Shown here piece by piece: positions 10,690-21,027 of a stretch of DNA of 64,000 bases (its first letter is position 1; every line of letters starts with the position of its first letter). Origin of the DNA: Paraniabella defluvii. GTDB lineage: Bacteria > Bacteroidota > Bacteroidia > Chitinophagales > Chitinophagaceae. Location of the stretch: positions 1,860,001 through 1,924,000 of the forward strand of contig CP079215.1 in NCBI GenBank assembly GCA_019316985.1, in the 5' to 3' direction. The notes below the pieces were generated by a model. That model did not search any database. It was not told the origin of the DNA and was given only the letters and a program-made list of their open reading frames with translations. The position numbers and the translations under genes were made by a program.

Positions 10690-11675
10690 GACCATTCAGT
10701 TTCAGTAAAACGGAAAATGCTGCCAAGGCCGTAGCATACAAAAAAGATCAGGCGCAATTTATAGCAGGTGGTACCAACCTTGTAGACCTGATGAAAAAGC
10801 ATATTGCCCAGCCGGAAGCTTTAATAGACATCACCGGTTCACTTTCAAATAAAATAGAAAGTACTGTACAGGGCATCAGAATAGGCGCAATGGTTCGAAA
10901 CAGTGCTTTGGCTACTGATAGTAAAATACTGTCTCAATATCCCTTAATAGCGAAAGCAGTACTGGCCGGAGCTTCTCCCCAGATACGGAATATGGCCAGT
11001 ACCGGCGGCAACCTGTTACAACGCACGCGTTGTCCTTATTTTTATGATATAACCAGCCCTTGTAACAAGCGAAAGCCGGGGTCTGGCTGCAGTGCACTAA
11101 AGGGTGAAAACAGGATGAGCGCCGTTGTGGGTTATAGTGATCAATGTGTAGCCGTGCATCCCTCAGATCTATGTGTGGCGCTTGCAGCCCTGGATGCATC
11201 TGTTAATATCACCGGTCAAAAACAGCAAAAAGCGGCTATCGCCTTTAAAGATTTCCATCGCTTACCCGGCGATCAGCCGCATTTAGATAATACGCTTCCG
11301 GTGAATGCACTTATTACTTCTATCGACATTGCAGCGAACCCATTTTATAAAAACTGCGCATATGTAAAGTTGCGCGATCGCGACTCTTATGCATTTGCCC
11401 TGGTTTCAGTGGCCGCTGCGCTTCATTTAAAAGATAACAAAATTATTGATGCGCGCCTGGCTTCCGGCGGCGTAGCCCATAAGCCCTGGCGCTGGTATGC
11501 TGCCGAGGCTTATTTAAAAGGTAAAGAAGCCAATACTGAAAACTTTGAAAAGGCAGCAACAATTGCCCTTGAAGGGCTTAAACCGTTGTCTGGCAATACT
11601 TTTAAATTACCCATGCTGAAAGGGGTTATTGAAACGGCATTGCAGAGCTGCCTGTCAGTTAACAGGCTCATTTAA
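10686..11675 (+). CDS. Aldehyde oxidoreductase FAD subunit (PaoB/YagS type)
   Basis: 329 residues, intact. The FAD-binding motif QFIAGGTNLVDLMK is near residue 27, and the second flavin motif ASTGGNLLQRTRCPYFYD near residue 105 is the form found in the YagS group, followed by cysteine-rich NKRKPGSGCSALKG, as in members that carry an additional iron-sulfur site. It passes electrons from the 2Fe-2S subunit onward. There is no own signal peptide; in PaoABC the complex is exported with the Tat signal of the small subunit. Its ATG overlaps the stop of the upstream gene. Confidence 0.9.
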   Translation: MRPFSFSKTENAAKAVAYKKDQAQFIAGGTNLVDLMKKHIAQPEALIDITGSLSNKIESTVQGIRIGAMVRNSALATDSKILSQYPLIAKAVLAGASPQIRNMASTGGNLLQRTRCPYFYDITSPCNKRKPGSGCSALKGENRMSAVVGYSDQCVAVHPSDLCVALAALDASVNITGQKQQKAAIAFKDFHRLPGDQPHLDNTLPVNALITSIDIAANPFYKNCAYVKLRDRDSYAFALVSVAAALHLKDNKIIDARLASGGVAHKPWRWYAAEAYLKGKEANTENFEKAATIALEGLKPLSGNTFKLPMLKGVIETALQSCLSVNRLI

Positions 11676-11738
11676 GAAGCAAGATCACTATTGTAAATAT
11701 TATTCAACAAAGCATCGGCGGATAAATAAAAGTTTAAT

Positions 11739-13947
11739 ATGGCATTTTTGATGAACCTTTTGATATGATTATGCCTCCCGAAGGTCGCGTAGAGGGCGTC
11801 GCAAAAGTTACAGGGAAAGGAAAGTATGCGGCGGAATACGAAGTGCCTGGTGTATGCTATGCGGTATTGGTAGACAGTACCATTGCCGCTGGTACGATCA
11901 AAAATATTAACCTGCAAAACGCGAAGCAGGTTGCCGGTGTGATCGATATTGTAACCCATCAGCGTAAACCGCTGGTTCCGGGCCTGGCTGATGAAGCTAA
12001 AATAAAAGAATCCAGGTTTGGCCTGCCGTTTTTCATACCGATAAAATTTATTTTAAAGGACAGCCCATTGCAATGGTGATTGCTGAAACCCTTGAAGACG
12101 CTACTTATGCAGCTTCATTGGTTACTGCTGATTATGATGCTACGCCTTTTAAGGTAGACTTTGAAAAAGAACACTCTTTAAACCCGCTGGCCAATGCAGG
12201 TAAGGAAAGAGGTTCTTTGGATGCCTGGAGTAACCTGCCACATATAGTAGAAGCTTCTTACAATATAAAAGCGGAAGTGCATAATCCCATGGAAATGCAT
12301 GCCACTATTGCACACTGGATCAGTAAGGATCAATTAAAGCTATTCGATAAAAACCAGGGCGTAAACAATGTACAACGCAGCTTTGCCCGGCTTTTTAATA
12401 TCCCTGAAAAGAATATAGAGGTGTTTAGCGAATTTGTAGGCGGTGGATTTGGCTCGGGTTTGCGAGTATGGCCCGGCGCTTTGGCCGCTGTAATGGCAGC
12501 GAAACAGGTGAGCCGCCCCGTGAAATTGATGTTGACGCGTCCGCAGATGTTCCATTCTGTAGGCTATCGCCCGGCATCCTGGCAAAAAGTAAAAATGGGT
12601 GCCGATTCTGAAGGCAATATTACCGGCGTGTGGCACCAGGCCAAAAACGGCACTTCGGTTTACGAAAGTTTTGGAGAGGGCATTACCCGCGTTACACGCC
12701 TCATTTATAAATTCCCGAACCTGAAAACCGAGTCAGCTATTGTTCCCTGAACCTCTCAACACCCACCTGGATGAGAGGCCCCGGCGATTGCACCGGCGAT
12801 TTTGCTATTGAAAGCGCTATTGACGAATTAAGCTACCAATTAGGAATGGACCCGGTACAGTTGCGGCTTAAAAATCTTGCCTTAGATAAAAACCCCGATT
12901 CCGGCCTGCCTTGGTCTACCAACTTTATTGATGAATGCATCAAAAAAGGGGCGGCTATGATTGATTGGTCGCAGCGTAAAAGCCAACCGAGGCAGATAAG
13001 GGACGGAGCGTGGAGCACCGGTTACGGTATGGCAGTGGGTATGTGGAACGCGGGGCGTGGCAATGCCAGCGCTGGCATTGAAATGCGTAAAGACGGCAGC
13101 ATCACGGTACAAACAGCCATGACGGATATTGGAACCGGAACGGGAACGGGTATGTACAATATAGCACACGAGGTTACCGGTATTCCTAAAAGTAAAATAA
13201 AAATAGAACTCGGCAACTCTACATTACCGCCCGCCCCAGCCAGGGCGGCAGTACCGGCTTATCTTCGGTGAGCGGTGCCGTAGTAGCCGTTTGTAATGCC
13301 CTGAAGCTGAAGCTGGCCGAATATGCAGCTGCTATTAATGAAAAGTATAAAGGAGCCGCCGCCGCAGACATATGGCTTTCGGAAAACGGGATCTCTCTAA
13401 AAACAACCGGCAACGAAGTGGTTTCTTACAACCAGATATGGACAAAGAATAACCTCACCGTTATTGAACTGGAGGCCAGCTCGGGCCCGGGTGAAGAACG
13501 CAAGCAATATGCTTTTTGCTCTTCGGCTGCTCATTTTTGCACGGTGCGCGTAAATAGCAAAACAGGAAAGCTGAAAGTAGAAAAGCTGGTTTGCGTGGCA
13601 GATGGCGGTAAGATTGTGAACGAAAAAGCAGCTGCTAACCAGATGTCGGGCGCTGCTGTAGGCGGTATCGGTATGGCATTGATGGAAGAACAATTAGCGG
13701 ATAGTAACCTGGGCGGACTGGTAGGCAATGACCTTGCGGGTTACCACTTTGCGGTAAATGCCGATGCGCCCGTTATTGAAGTGGCTTTTATTGGCAAGCC
13801 GGATGCTAATATTAATCCTACAGGCGCCAAGGGGCTTGGAGAAGTAGGAATTATTGGCGTTGCAGCGGCTATTTCTAACGCCATTTACAACGCAACCGGC
13901 AAACGTTTTGAGATTTGCCGATTACACCCGATAAAATGCTCGATTAA
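11739..13947 (+). CDS. Aldehyde oxidoreductase molybdopterin subunit (PaoC/YagR type), frameshifted
   Basis: Catalytic large subunit binding the molybdenum cofactor. After adding one T near 11748 it starts MAFFDEPFDM and goes on PEGRVEGVAKVTGKGKYAAE, the usual entry of the family. Cofactor motifs include VGGGFGSGLRVWPG and MRGPGDCTGDFAIESAIDEL; the catalytic glutamate lies in GAKGLGEVGIIG near the end. Frame changes are needed near 11748, 12030, 12748, 13240 and 13905. The last is important: with one base added the end reads RFRDLPITPDKMLD and stops at 13945-13947, whereas the uncorrected frame runs on into the next gene. Total about 736 residues. The 63 bases between the FAD subunit and this gene hold nothing else. 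Confidence 0.9.
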
Positions 13948-13963
13948 TCTTAACCCTATTTTG

Positions 13964-14323
13964 ATGCTTACTACTATTCACCCAAAGCTCCCTATGCGTA
14001 ATAAATCGGCCACCAAGGCTTATTATATCGGCCAACTTGGTTTTATAAATTGCGGCGCTGTTGACTATGACGGTTACCTGATGCTGCAAAAAGACGGTAT
14101 TGAGATCCATTTCTTTGAATTTAAAGAGTTGGATCCGCGAGAAAATTATGGACAGGTTTATATACGCTCCAATGATATTGATGGGTTATATCAGTCCTTA
14201 TTAGACAGCCGGGTTGCTATTCATCCCAACGGTCACCTGGAAACCAAACCCTGGGGACAGAAAGAATTTTCGTTACTGGACCCGGATAACAACCTGCTGA
14301 CCTTTGGGCAGCACGCTTCCTAA
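13964..14323 (+). CDS. VOC-family protein (bleomycin-resistance type)
   Basis: 119 residues from ATG at 13964. It shows the family pattern LPMRNKSATKAYYIGQLGF, then IHFFEFKELD, QVYIRSNDIDGLYQSLLD and the closing strand EFSLLDPDNNLLTFGQ with its metal-site residues. Bleomycin-resistance-type members bind the drug as a dimer; housekeeping members of the same fold are also common. Uncorrected, it appears fused to the aldehyde oxidoreductase large subunit; that fusion is explained by a one-base deletion near 13905. Confidence 0.78.
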   Translation: MLTTIHPKLPMRNKSATKAYYIGQLGFINCGAVDYDGYLMLQKDGIEIHFFEFKELDPRENYGQVYIRSNDIDGLYQSLLDSRVAIHPNGHLETKPWGQKEFSLLDPDNNLLTFGQHAS

Positions 14324-14543
14324 TGCGGAAGCTTAAAACCATTAGGTATTAAGGCTACTGAGCCCGCAGCAACCTAATATTTTTCCACTGATTCATTTTA
14401 TTTTTTCCAAATGATATTGGGCAGATGTTATATTCTCCTTGTATCATTCATATAGTATTAAATGAATTAAAACAATTCGGGCATTTCGTTTTATCCTGTC
14501 GATTACTCCATTTCGGCTTTCTATTTACCAATATAAAGTTCAT

Positions 14544-14551
14544 TACATTTG
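14544..14551 (+). promoter_or_regulatory. Bacteroidota -7 promoter element for the asparaginase gene
   Basis: TACATTTG matches TAnnTTTG and is 20 bases before the ATG at 14572. The 14324-14571 interval contains no gene I can support. Confidence 0.5.
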
Positions 14552-14571
14552 GTCCTCAAAACCAATCAATC

Positions 14572-15060
14572 ATGGCAATCAGGATTTTTATTACGGGCGG
14601 CACTTTCGATAAGGAATACAATATGTTAAACGGACAGTTATATTTTAAAGACACCCACCTGCATGAACTCCTTGAAAAAGGCCGCAACCAGGTTCCCGTT
14701 GAAATAAGAACACTGATGATGATCGATAGCCTGGAAATGACGGAAGAAGACCGCGACCTTATTGCCTATCAATGTGAACAATGTGAAGAACAGCAGATCG
14801 TGATCACACATGGAACCGATACCATGGATAAAACCGCCAGGGTATTGGCAGAAAAAGTAAAAAATAAAACCATCGTTATTACAGGCGCCATGATTCCTAT
14901 CAAATTCGGAAGCTCTGATGGCCTTTTTAACCTGGGCAGTGCTTTAGCGTTTGCCCAAACCCTTCCTCCAGGTGTTTATGTGGCTATGAACGGCCGCTAT
15001 TTTAACTGGGACAATGTTCGCAAAAACAGGCAATCGGGCATTTTCGAAGAAATTAAATAA
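14572..15060 (+). CDS. Short asparaginase-domain protein
   Basis: 162 residues, intact, containing only the N-terminal domain of the L-asparaginase family. The first catalytic threonine motif is RIFITGGTFDKEYN at residue 3, and the second is VITHGTDTMDKTA near residue 82, with VITGAMIPIKFGSSD further on. Canonical asparaginases are about 330 residues with a second domain completing the active site of the dimer; here the chain ends at RQSGIFEEIK and a promoter for the next gene follows, so truncation by a sequencing indel is unlikely. Such one-domain forms occur in Bacteroidota; their substrate is not established to my knowledge. Confidence 0.8.
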   Translation: MAIRIFITGGTFDKEYNMLNGQLYFKDTHLHELLEKGRNQVPVEIRTLMMIDSLEMTEEDRDLIAYQCEQCEEQQIVITHGTDTMDKTARVLAEKVKNKTIVITGAMIPIKFGSSDGLFNLGSALAFAQTLPPGVYVAMNGRYFNWDNVRKNRQSGIFEEIK

Positions 15061-15203
15061 AAAGCAATACCCCTCTTTGCTTTTCTACCTATAGTTTTCG
15101 CATCTTTGCAGGCTCAATAAACGGAACCGGATTTGTATCCGCAAACTGTCGTGCCTGATAATAGCCGTTTGCAAAGTTCCTTGTCAACATTAAAACCAAT
15201 CGG

Positions 15204-16484
15204 ATGAAAACTTCGAAAAGTGCTGCAATCGGCTTTATTTTTATAACCCTGACTATTGACGTTATCGGCTGGGGCTGATCATTCCGGTAATGCCAGAGTT
15301 ATTAGTGGAACTCAAGCATATCCCACTAAATGAAACGAGCCAATGGGGTGGCTATCTGGTTGCTGTTTTTGCAGCCATGCAGTTTATTTTCGCGCCGCTT
15401 ATGGGAAACCTGAGCGATCGCTTTGGCCGACGCCCGGTTATTCTTTTATCGCTCCTTGGATTTTGTGTAGATTATATAATACTTGCCCTGGCGCATAATT
15501 ATGCATTACTTTTTGTAGGGCGGGTATTGGCCGGTATTACCGGGGCGAGCTTCACTGCTGCCAGCGCCTATATTGCCGATGTAAGCACCAATGAAAACCG
15601 GGCAAAAAATTTCGGGCTGATTGGTGCTGCTTTTGGGTTAGGATTTATGCTAGGCCCCGCGTTAGGTGGCTTACTCTCCGGTTGGGGTTTACGTGCCCCG
15701 TTTTATGCGGCTGCCATCCTGTGCTTTTTAAATTTTCTTTTTGGATATTTTGTATTACCGGAATCACTTAAACCCGAGAACCGGCGGCCGTTTGAGTGGA
15801 AGAAAGCCAATCCTGTAGGTTCCCTCATGTTTTTAAAAACCCATAAAACTATTTCAGGATTAGTTATCGCTTTCGTATTTATATATCTGGCCGCGCATGC
15901 AGTGCAAAGCAACTGGAGTTATTTTACTATGTATGTTTTTAAATGGACCAAACAACAGGTAGGTTTTCTCTTACATTAGTTGGTGTATTGGTTGGTGCGG
16001 TACAGGGCGGATTAATAAGAGTAATCAATCCCAAACTGGGTGATGAAAAAGTACCTACCTGGGGCTTCTCCTGTACGCTATTGGTCTCACCTTATTTGCC
16101 TTTGCCAGCAAAAGCTGGATGATGTATGATTTCTGGTACCTTATTGCCTGGGAGGAATTGCCGGGCCCGCCCTTCAGTCTATTATAACCAAACATGTACC
16201 TTCTAACGAACAGGGGCAGTTACAGGGTAGCCTTACCAGCTTAATGAGCCTTACTTCAGTAGCCGGGCCTCTAATAATGACCAGTTTGTTCAATTATACC
16301 ACGCATAAAGAGTCGGCCATTCATTTTCCGGGAGCTCCTTTTTGCTGGGCGCCGTTTTTATGCTGATCAGCATATGGATTTCGCGCAACGTGCTGCAAAA
16401 AGAAAGGAAAGAAAACCCCGGCTTGCCCAACGCCTGGATGAGCCGGCGGCAGAGCAAACTATTGTGCACTAAAAAATTCGCATA
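15204..16484 (+). CDS. MFS transporter, TetA-like drug exporter family, frameshifted
   Basis: A twelve-helix major facilitator. The signature between helices 2 and 3 is GNLSDRFGRRPVILLSL, and the helix 5 antiporter motif is GAAFGLGFMLGPALGGLL, which marks a drug/H+ exporter. The first lines read TIDVIGWGLIIPVMPEL after correction, as in TetA/TCR1-like proteins. At least five frame changes are needed (about 15275, 15972, 16065, 16155, 16340). The end is uncertain: TAA at 16470-16472 or at 16482-16484 depending on a last frame change. A box CATCTTTG at 15101-15108 resembles the -7 promoter. An AraC regulator follows on the same strand; regulation by it is only a guess. Confidence 0.82.
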
Positions 16485-16553
16485 AATATCAAAATATCCG
16501 TTTAGTACCATTTTTGGTACAAAAAGCAACATAGCAGAGACCTCATACCGGTG

Positions 16554-16561
16554 TAATTTTG
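16554..16561 (+). promoter_or_regulatory. Bacteroidota -7 promoter element for the araC-like gene
   Basis: TAATTTTG matches TAnnTTTG and is 18 bases before the ATG at 16580. It makes the TTG at 16564 unlikely as a start and supports the start chosen for the regulator. Confidence 0.5.
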
Positions 16562-16579
16562 CATTGTATCACATCAGCT

Positions 16580-17453
16580 ATGACAAAGTTCCTGTATATA
16601 ATATCTGCAATATCAGTGCTTCTCCAACGCCACCGGATGAGAACATCCTTGTGGAAGATTTTGCTCAATACATCGATCGTCACTATGCGAAACTGAATTA
16701 TCCGCACCGGCACGCTTTTTATCATATTGTATTATTTACAGCCGGACAGGGAACCCATACCATCGATTTCAAAACCTTCCCGGTAGAGGCTGGTCAGGCA
16801 TATTTTATGATTCCCGGCCAGGTTCACGGTTGGCAGTTTGAAGGAAGGGTTGAAGGTTATATCGTGAATTTCTCTGAAACCTATTTCAAATCGTTTTTGT
16901 TAAACTCCTCCTATCTCGACCAGTTCTCTTTTTTTCAGCGGTAATTGCGATGAAGGAGTAATACGGTTAAACGGGCCGGCATTTAATGAGAGTGAACAAT
17001 TAATGCATGAAATGCTGAAGGCCGCCGGAAGCACGCAGGCTCATGAAGATCTGATCCGGGTAGTATTATTACGCTTCCTGATGCTGGCTGATGAGGCTTC
17101 AGGAAAAAAACAGCCAACACGGTTCCCAATCAAAAGGTACTGACATTAAAAACGTTCAGGAACCTGATAGAAAAAAATTACCGGCAGCTAAAATTACCTA
17201 ATGAATATGCGGCATTGATGTATATCACGCCGCACCACTTAAACGCTTTGTGCCAGGACCTTACCGGTCAAACCGCCGGAGAGTTGATACGCGACCGCGT
17301 GGTGCTGGAAGCCAAGCGTCTTTTAGTAAACGATGAAATGACGGCGGCAGAAATTGCCTGGAACCTCAATTTTAAAGATGCCTCCTACTTCAACCGCTTC
17401 TTTAAAAAGCAACCGGACTTACGCCGTTTGAATTTAGAAAACAGATTAAATAG
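16580..17453 (+). CDS. AraC-family transcriptional regulator, frameshifted
   Basis: An N-terminal cupin-like sensor (HRHAFYHIVLFTAGQGTHTI, then FPVEAGQAYFMIPGQVHGW) precedes a two-helix-turn-helix DNA-binding domain; the second recognition part is AAEIAWNLNFKDASYFNRFFKK. Adding one A in codon 3 turns the start at 16580 into MTKVPVYNICNISAS, which is a normal start for this subgroup. Other frame changes are near 16937, 17125 and 17411; the last restores KKQTGLTPFEFRKQIK and the stop at 17451-17453. About 291 residues. The ligand is unknown; the neighbouring MFS exporter is a plausible target. Confidence 0.85.
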
Positions 17454-17461
17454 AATTGATT

Positions 17462-17939
17462 ATGCATACACAAACCATTCCCTCCGTTCAAAAATCAGAA
17501 GAAAGCAAGCCCGGTTTTTTAAAGGTTTTGCAGTGCAAATGCCCACGATGCCGCAAGGGCAATATGTTTGTTGAAAAAAATCCCTACAAATTGTCGCGCA
17601 TTATGAAAATGAACGAAAACTGCCCTGTTTGCGGACAACCTTTCGAACTGGAAGTGGGTTTTACTACGGCAGCGGCTATATCAGCTATGCGCTGGCAGTA
17701 GCTTTAAGCGTGGCGTCATTGGTAGCGTGGTGGATATTTATTGGCATTAGCGTAAACGACAACCGCATATTTTACTGGCTGATTTGCAATGCTGTTTTGC
17801 TACTTTCACTGCAACCGCTATTGATGCGCCTGGCACGTGCCATATGGCTCTCCTTTTTGTGAGGTATGATAAAAACTGGCGAACCAATCCGCCTAAACAA
17901 TCAGAAAGATTGAATAAAGAGCAGGGAGGTAACTGGTAA
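17462..17939 (+). CDS. DUF983 zinc-ribbon membrane protein, frameshifted
   Basis: Cysteine knuckles CKCPRCRKGNMF and ENCPVCGQPFELEVGF bracket the N-terminal soluble part, and two membrane helices follow (YISYALAVALSVASLVAWWIF and a second near NAVLLLSLQPLLMRL). This layout is DUF983, a conserved family of unknown role. Frame changes are near 17656 and 17858; the tail then reads FVRYDKNWRTNPP. It begins 8 bases after the AraC stop. Confidence 0.8.
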
Positions 17940-17946
17940 ACAGGGT

Positions 17947-18303
17947 TTATTTTAATGCTTCTTTTAAAGCAGTCACATTTTTCTTTTCGCTCCCTATAAA
18001 TATCTTGTCACCCAGAATTACTACCGGGCGCTTCAGGAAGGTATCGTGCTCCAGTATATAGCTTTTATAATCTTTCTCTGTCAGCACTTTATCTTTTAAA
18101 CCCAGCTCTTTATACTTAAGCGCGCGCCTGCTGAAAAGAGCTTCGTAAGAACCTGCCAGTTTTTTCATCTCGTCCACCTGAGCTGATGTCATAGGCTGTG
18201 TTCTGATATCCTGCAGCTCAAAACCCGTTTGCTCGCTGATATTCGCATCTTTCATGATTTCGGCGCAGGTACTGCAGGTAGACAGGTAGTAGATTTTTTT
18301 CAT
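17947..18303 (-). CDS. ArsC/Spx-like thioredoxin-fold protein
   Basis: 118 residues, intact. The active-site motif STCSTCAEIM at residue 8 has the CxxC spacing found in Spx-type and YffB-like proteins of the ArsC superfamily, and FLKRPVVILGDKIFIG near residue 90 is the conserved second half. Arsenate reductases use CxxS or CX5R contexts, and no arsenic genes are nearby, so a regulatory or redox role is as likely as arsenate reduction. Confidence 0.78.
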   Translation of the reverse strand: MKKIYYLSTCSTCAEIMKDANISEQTGFELQDIRTQPMTSAQVDEMKKLAGSYEALFSRRALKYKELGLKDKVLTEKDYKSYILEHDTFLKRPVVILGDKIFIGSEKKNVTALKEALK

Positions 18304-18342
18304 CGGCCAAAGATAGCAGTTGATAACGGCCTTACAAATAAA

Positions 18343-18371
18343 GAGACCATTTCAAATTTTGAAACGGTCTC
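18343..18371 (-). terminator. Terminator of the ompA-like/VWA operon
   Basis: A near-perfect inverted repeat (GAGACC-A-TTTCAAA pairing with TTTGAAA-C-GGTCTC) lies 32 bases beyond the stop of the VWA gene; on the minus strand the stem is followed by TTTATTTG. Confidence 0.65.
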
Positions 18372-18402
18372 CATGAGAAGAGCAGAAGGAAATATAGCAT
18401 AC

Positions 18403-19263
18403 CTATTTTCTGTTGGCTGTTTTATTTTCGTTACAGATATTTTTAATCTGGCTGATAATATCCTTCGAAATATTATTAAAAGTGGGTGCTACCACTGCGG
18501 AACCTCCGGTATTATTTGCAATAAGCTGTAACTGGTAGTTGGCAGGATATAATGTATTACCACTGAAAGTGGTGAGCAATACACACTGTACCCCATGCTG
18601 TTTGCGGTTGCAGCAAGGGCTTGCAAAAAGCTATCGTCTGTTGCGTTGGCATTATCATCGTCGCCGCTGGCGGGAGCATCCGTAATAATAATAGCAAGCC
18701 GGGTAATGTTACCGCTACGCCAGGTACCCGCGAAATTATTATTCAACATTTCATATAGCAGCAGATCTCCTGGCTCGGGACCATTAATGCCCCAGCCCAT
18801 TGGCATATTAGGGTTGTTATTAAGAAAAGCAAGCTGGGTGGAGAAACTGGTCGCATTGGCCGGTGCAAATTTTTCCATCATTGTAAGATGCTGATCGGTA
18901 CTGGTCCCGCTGGTAATTATTTTCTTTTGAGCAGCGGGCAACGCTGTGTAAGCCGGGCTTGCCATATAGGAAGGTCCGCTCCTTTTCGGATATTCATCAA
19001 AAATGCCCAATGCCAACCTGTAATCGCCGCCCGATTCGGCCATAATAGTATTAACGATATTGCTTACTTCACTTTTTATGGAGTCGATAGCCCCTCCCAT
19101 GCTTCCTGTATAGTCGATCAAAAAGCTACATCCATCCCTGCCGCACACCCGGTAGGAGCTTCATCATACCCGCACAGGGCTGCGTTCTTTTGCAGGAGAC
19201 AGCAGTAAAAATGATAATGCCTATAAATAAAATAAGAAGCGATTTTGTATAAAGCGTTTTCAT
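18403..19263 (-). CDS. VWA-domain lipoprotein, frameshifted
   Basis: The signal sequence ends in a lipobox (IIFTAVSC), then a cysteine-containing linker (QPCAGYDEAPTGCAAGMDV after repair) leads into a von Willebrand A domain. The metal-ion site reads FLIDYTGSMGG, i.e. DxTGS with threonine in place of the usual serine, and TRLAIIITDAPASGDDD supplies the later metal-site loop. The frame changes near 19165 and at the GGGG near 18597; the end is KDIISQIKNICNENK. About 286 residues. It follows the OmpA-family gene by 58 bases on the same strand, so both are probably co-transcribed and may work together at the outer membrane. Confidence 0.8.
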
Positions 19264-19321
19264 AACAAAAATTTTTAAAGGATTGAAATGGGAGGCTGTT
19301 GGAGCAACCTCCCGGTTGGGG

Positions 19322-21027
19322 CTAGCGGTTATCAGGACAGATTACTTTAATTTCAGTACGGCGATTGAGCTGATGTTCTGCTTCGCTGCAATCCACGCCG
19401 TCTTTACAGCGGTTCAGTAACTTTCGTTCTCCATAGCCCACAGGGATCAGTCTTTCTTTTTTATGCCCTGCATTACCAGATAATCTACTGCAGCGTCGGC
19501 GCGTTTTTGCGAGAGCGTCATATTATAGGTATCTGAAGCCCTCGAATCGGTATGGGACGACAGCTCTACCTTTACGCCGGGATTGTCTTTCATAAACTGT
19601 GCAAGCTTATCCAGCTCAGGCTTTGCATCCTCTCTTATAAAGTATTTATCAAGGTCATAATAGATGTTTTTAAGAATAATAGCCTTGCCGCAATCTGTTT
19701 TTTCCATACATACCTCCAGCTTAATAAACAGTGTTTTATTCCGGTCGAAATTTTGAGTAGTAATAGTTTCTGTCTGCGAGAAATAATCATTCTTTTTAGC
19801 ATATACCGAGTAGGTGGCGTTTTGCAGGGCATGAAAAACGAACGAGCCTTTATCATTGGTATTAGTTATTTTTTGCTCTGCTTTTACCGTATTCGTCAGC
19901 ACTACTGATGCGCCGGTTAAAGGATGGGCTATATTACATTCTACTACCTGCCCGCGAAGTATAAAACGGTTATCGGTATACAGTATCTCCTTTTGGAGGG
20001 TTTGGCCGGGTTTGAAATCGTTCTTGTTCGCTACAGCCCCTTTCAGATCAACATCAAACAGCTTTCCGGCAATGGCATAATTATCGGGACGGATATTATT
20101 AAATACAATTACTCCATAATTATTGGTAGTAGTCCACTCTGAACAATTTCTCCATATATATTTTTGATCACTACATCCGTATTAGGTAGTACTTCACCGG
20201 TGTACTGGTCTTTAGCCGTAACCGCCAGAGCATAATTGTTGCAGGTATTGCAATCTTCTTTAGGTGTGGGTTTCTTTTCCTTTTGGGTAACTGAATGCTA
20301 ACGCCGGCAAAAGCGCCTACAGAGCTGATATCGCAATTGCAGGCATTGCTACGCTGCACCAGGGATGGCTGTGCGCCTCCCTTGTCGCCGGCCGGCAGGT
20401 AAGCAGCTGCGAATCCCAGCCGGGCGTCGGTTAGTTCCGGCGTTTGGAAATGCCTGAGGTAATAAACTCCGGCATGCAGGCCCACAGAGTGGGTAAAGTA
20501 ATAGCTGAACTGTGCCTGAGCCTTGGCAGATAATACATTTTTGGCATCATATCCTGCATGATGGTTCAACAACTGAGGAGGCGCAATAACAGACAGGTTG
20601 GTGTAGCCACCTTTTATATTGGCCAGTCCACCGCGAAGAAACACTTCAGCGGCAAACCTATCATTGCGCTGGTATTTAAAGGAAGGGCCAATACCGTAAA
20701 ACATACGGGTAATCTTATCTTCCTGCAAACTCAACGCATTGCTGGCATACGCACCAGTGGGATAATTACTTTGTGGGCGGTTCCGGATATAATCAAAATC
20801 GCCCCCAGGCCTAACCAGCCCCAATAATAATTGAAGCTCGCCCCTGCAGCCAGCCCACCTTTATAATTAATATATGGTGTATTGTTGTTGTAAAAGGGCA
20901 ACCCGTCATAACCCCCTCTCAAAGAAGCGGAAAAACCATTCCTGGTAGTGCTGTTAGGGTTGGATTGTGCTATTACCGCAATCATCAGCATTTGTAAAAC
21001 ACCTAATAAAATAAATATCTTTTTCAT
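19322..21027 (-). CDS. OmpA-family outer membrane protein with N-terminal barrel and carboxypeptidase-regulatory repeats, frameshifted
   Basis: A signal peptide (KKIFILLGVLQMLMIAVIAQ) opens a beta-barrel-like region of about 220 residues rich in aromatic alternation (for example FNYYWGWLGLG, FSYYFTHSVGLHAGVYYLRH). Two carboxypeptidase-regulatory-like segments follow (VTAKDQYTGEVLPNTDVVIK and the stretch beginning GQVVECNIAHPLTGA), then an OmpA peptidoglycan-binding domain with IYYDLDKYFIREDAKPELDK and the motif SHTDSRASDTYNMTLSQKRA, ending LNRRTEIKVICPDNR. Frame changes lie near 20800, 20280, 20140 and 19465. Total about 570 residues. The order barrel, Ig-like repeats, OmpA suggests a link between outer membrane and cell wall. 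Confidence 0.83.

Noticed and set aside
16564..16579. TTG start for the AraC-family gene
   Set aside because: A -7 promoter box ends 2 bases before it, and ATG at 16580 with one restored A gives the normal N-terminus.
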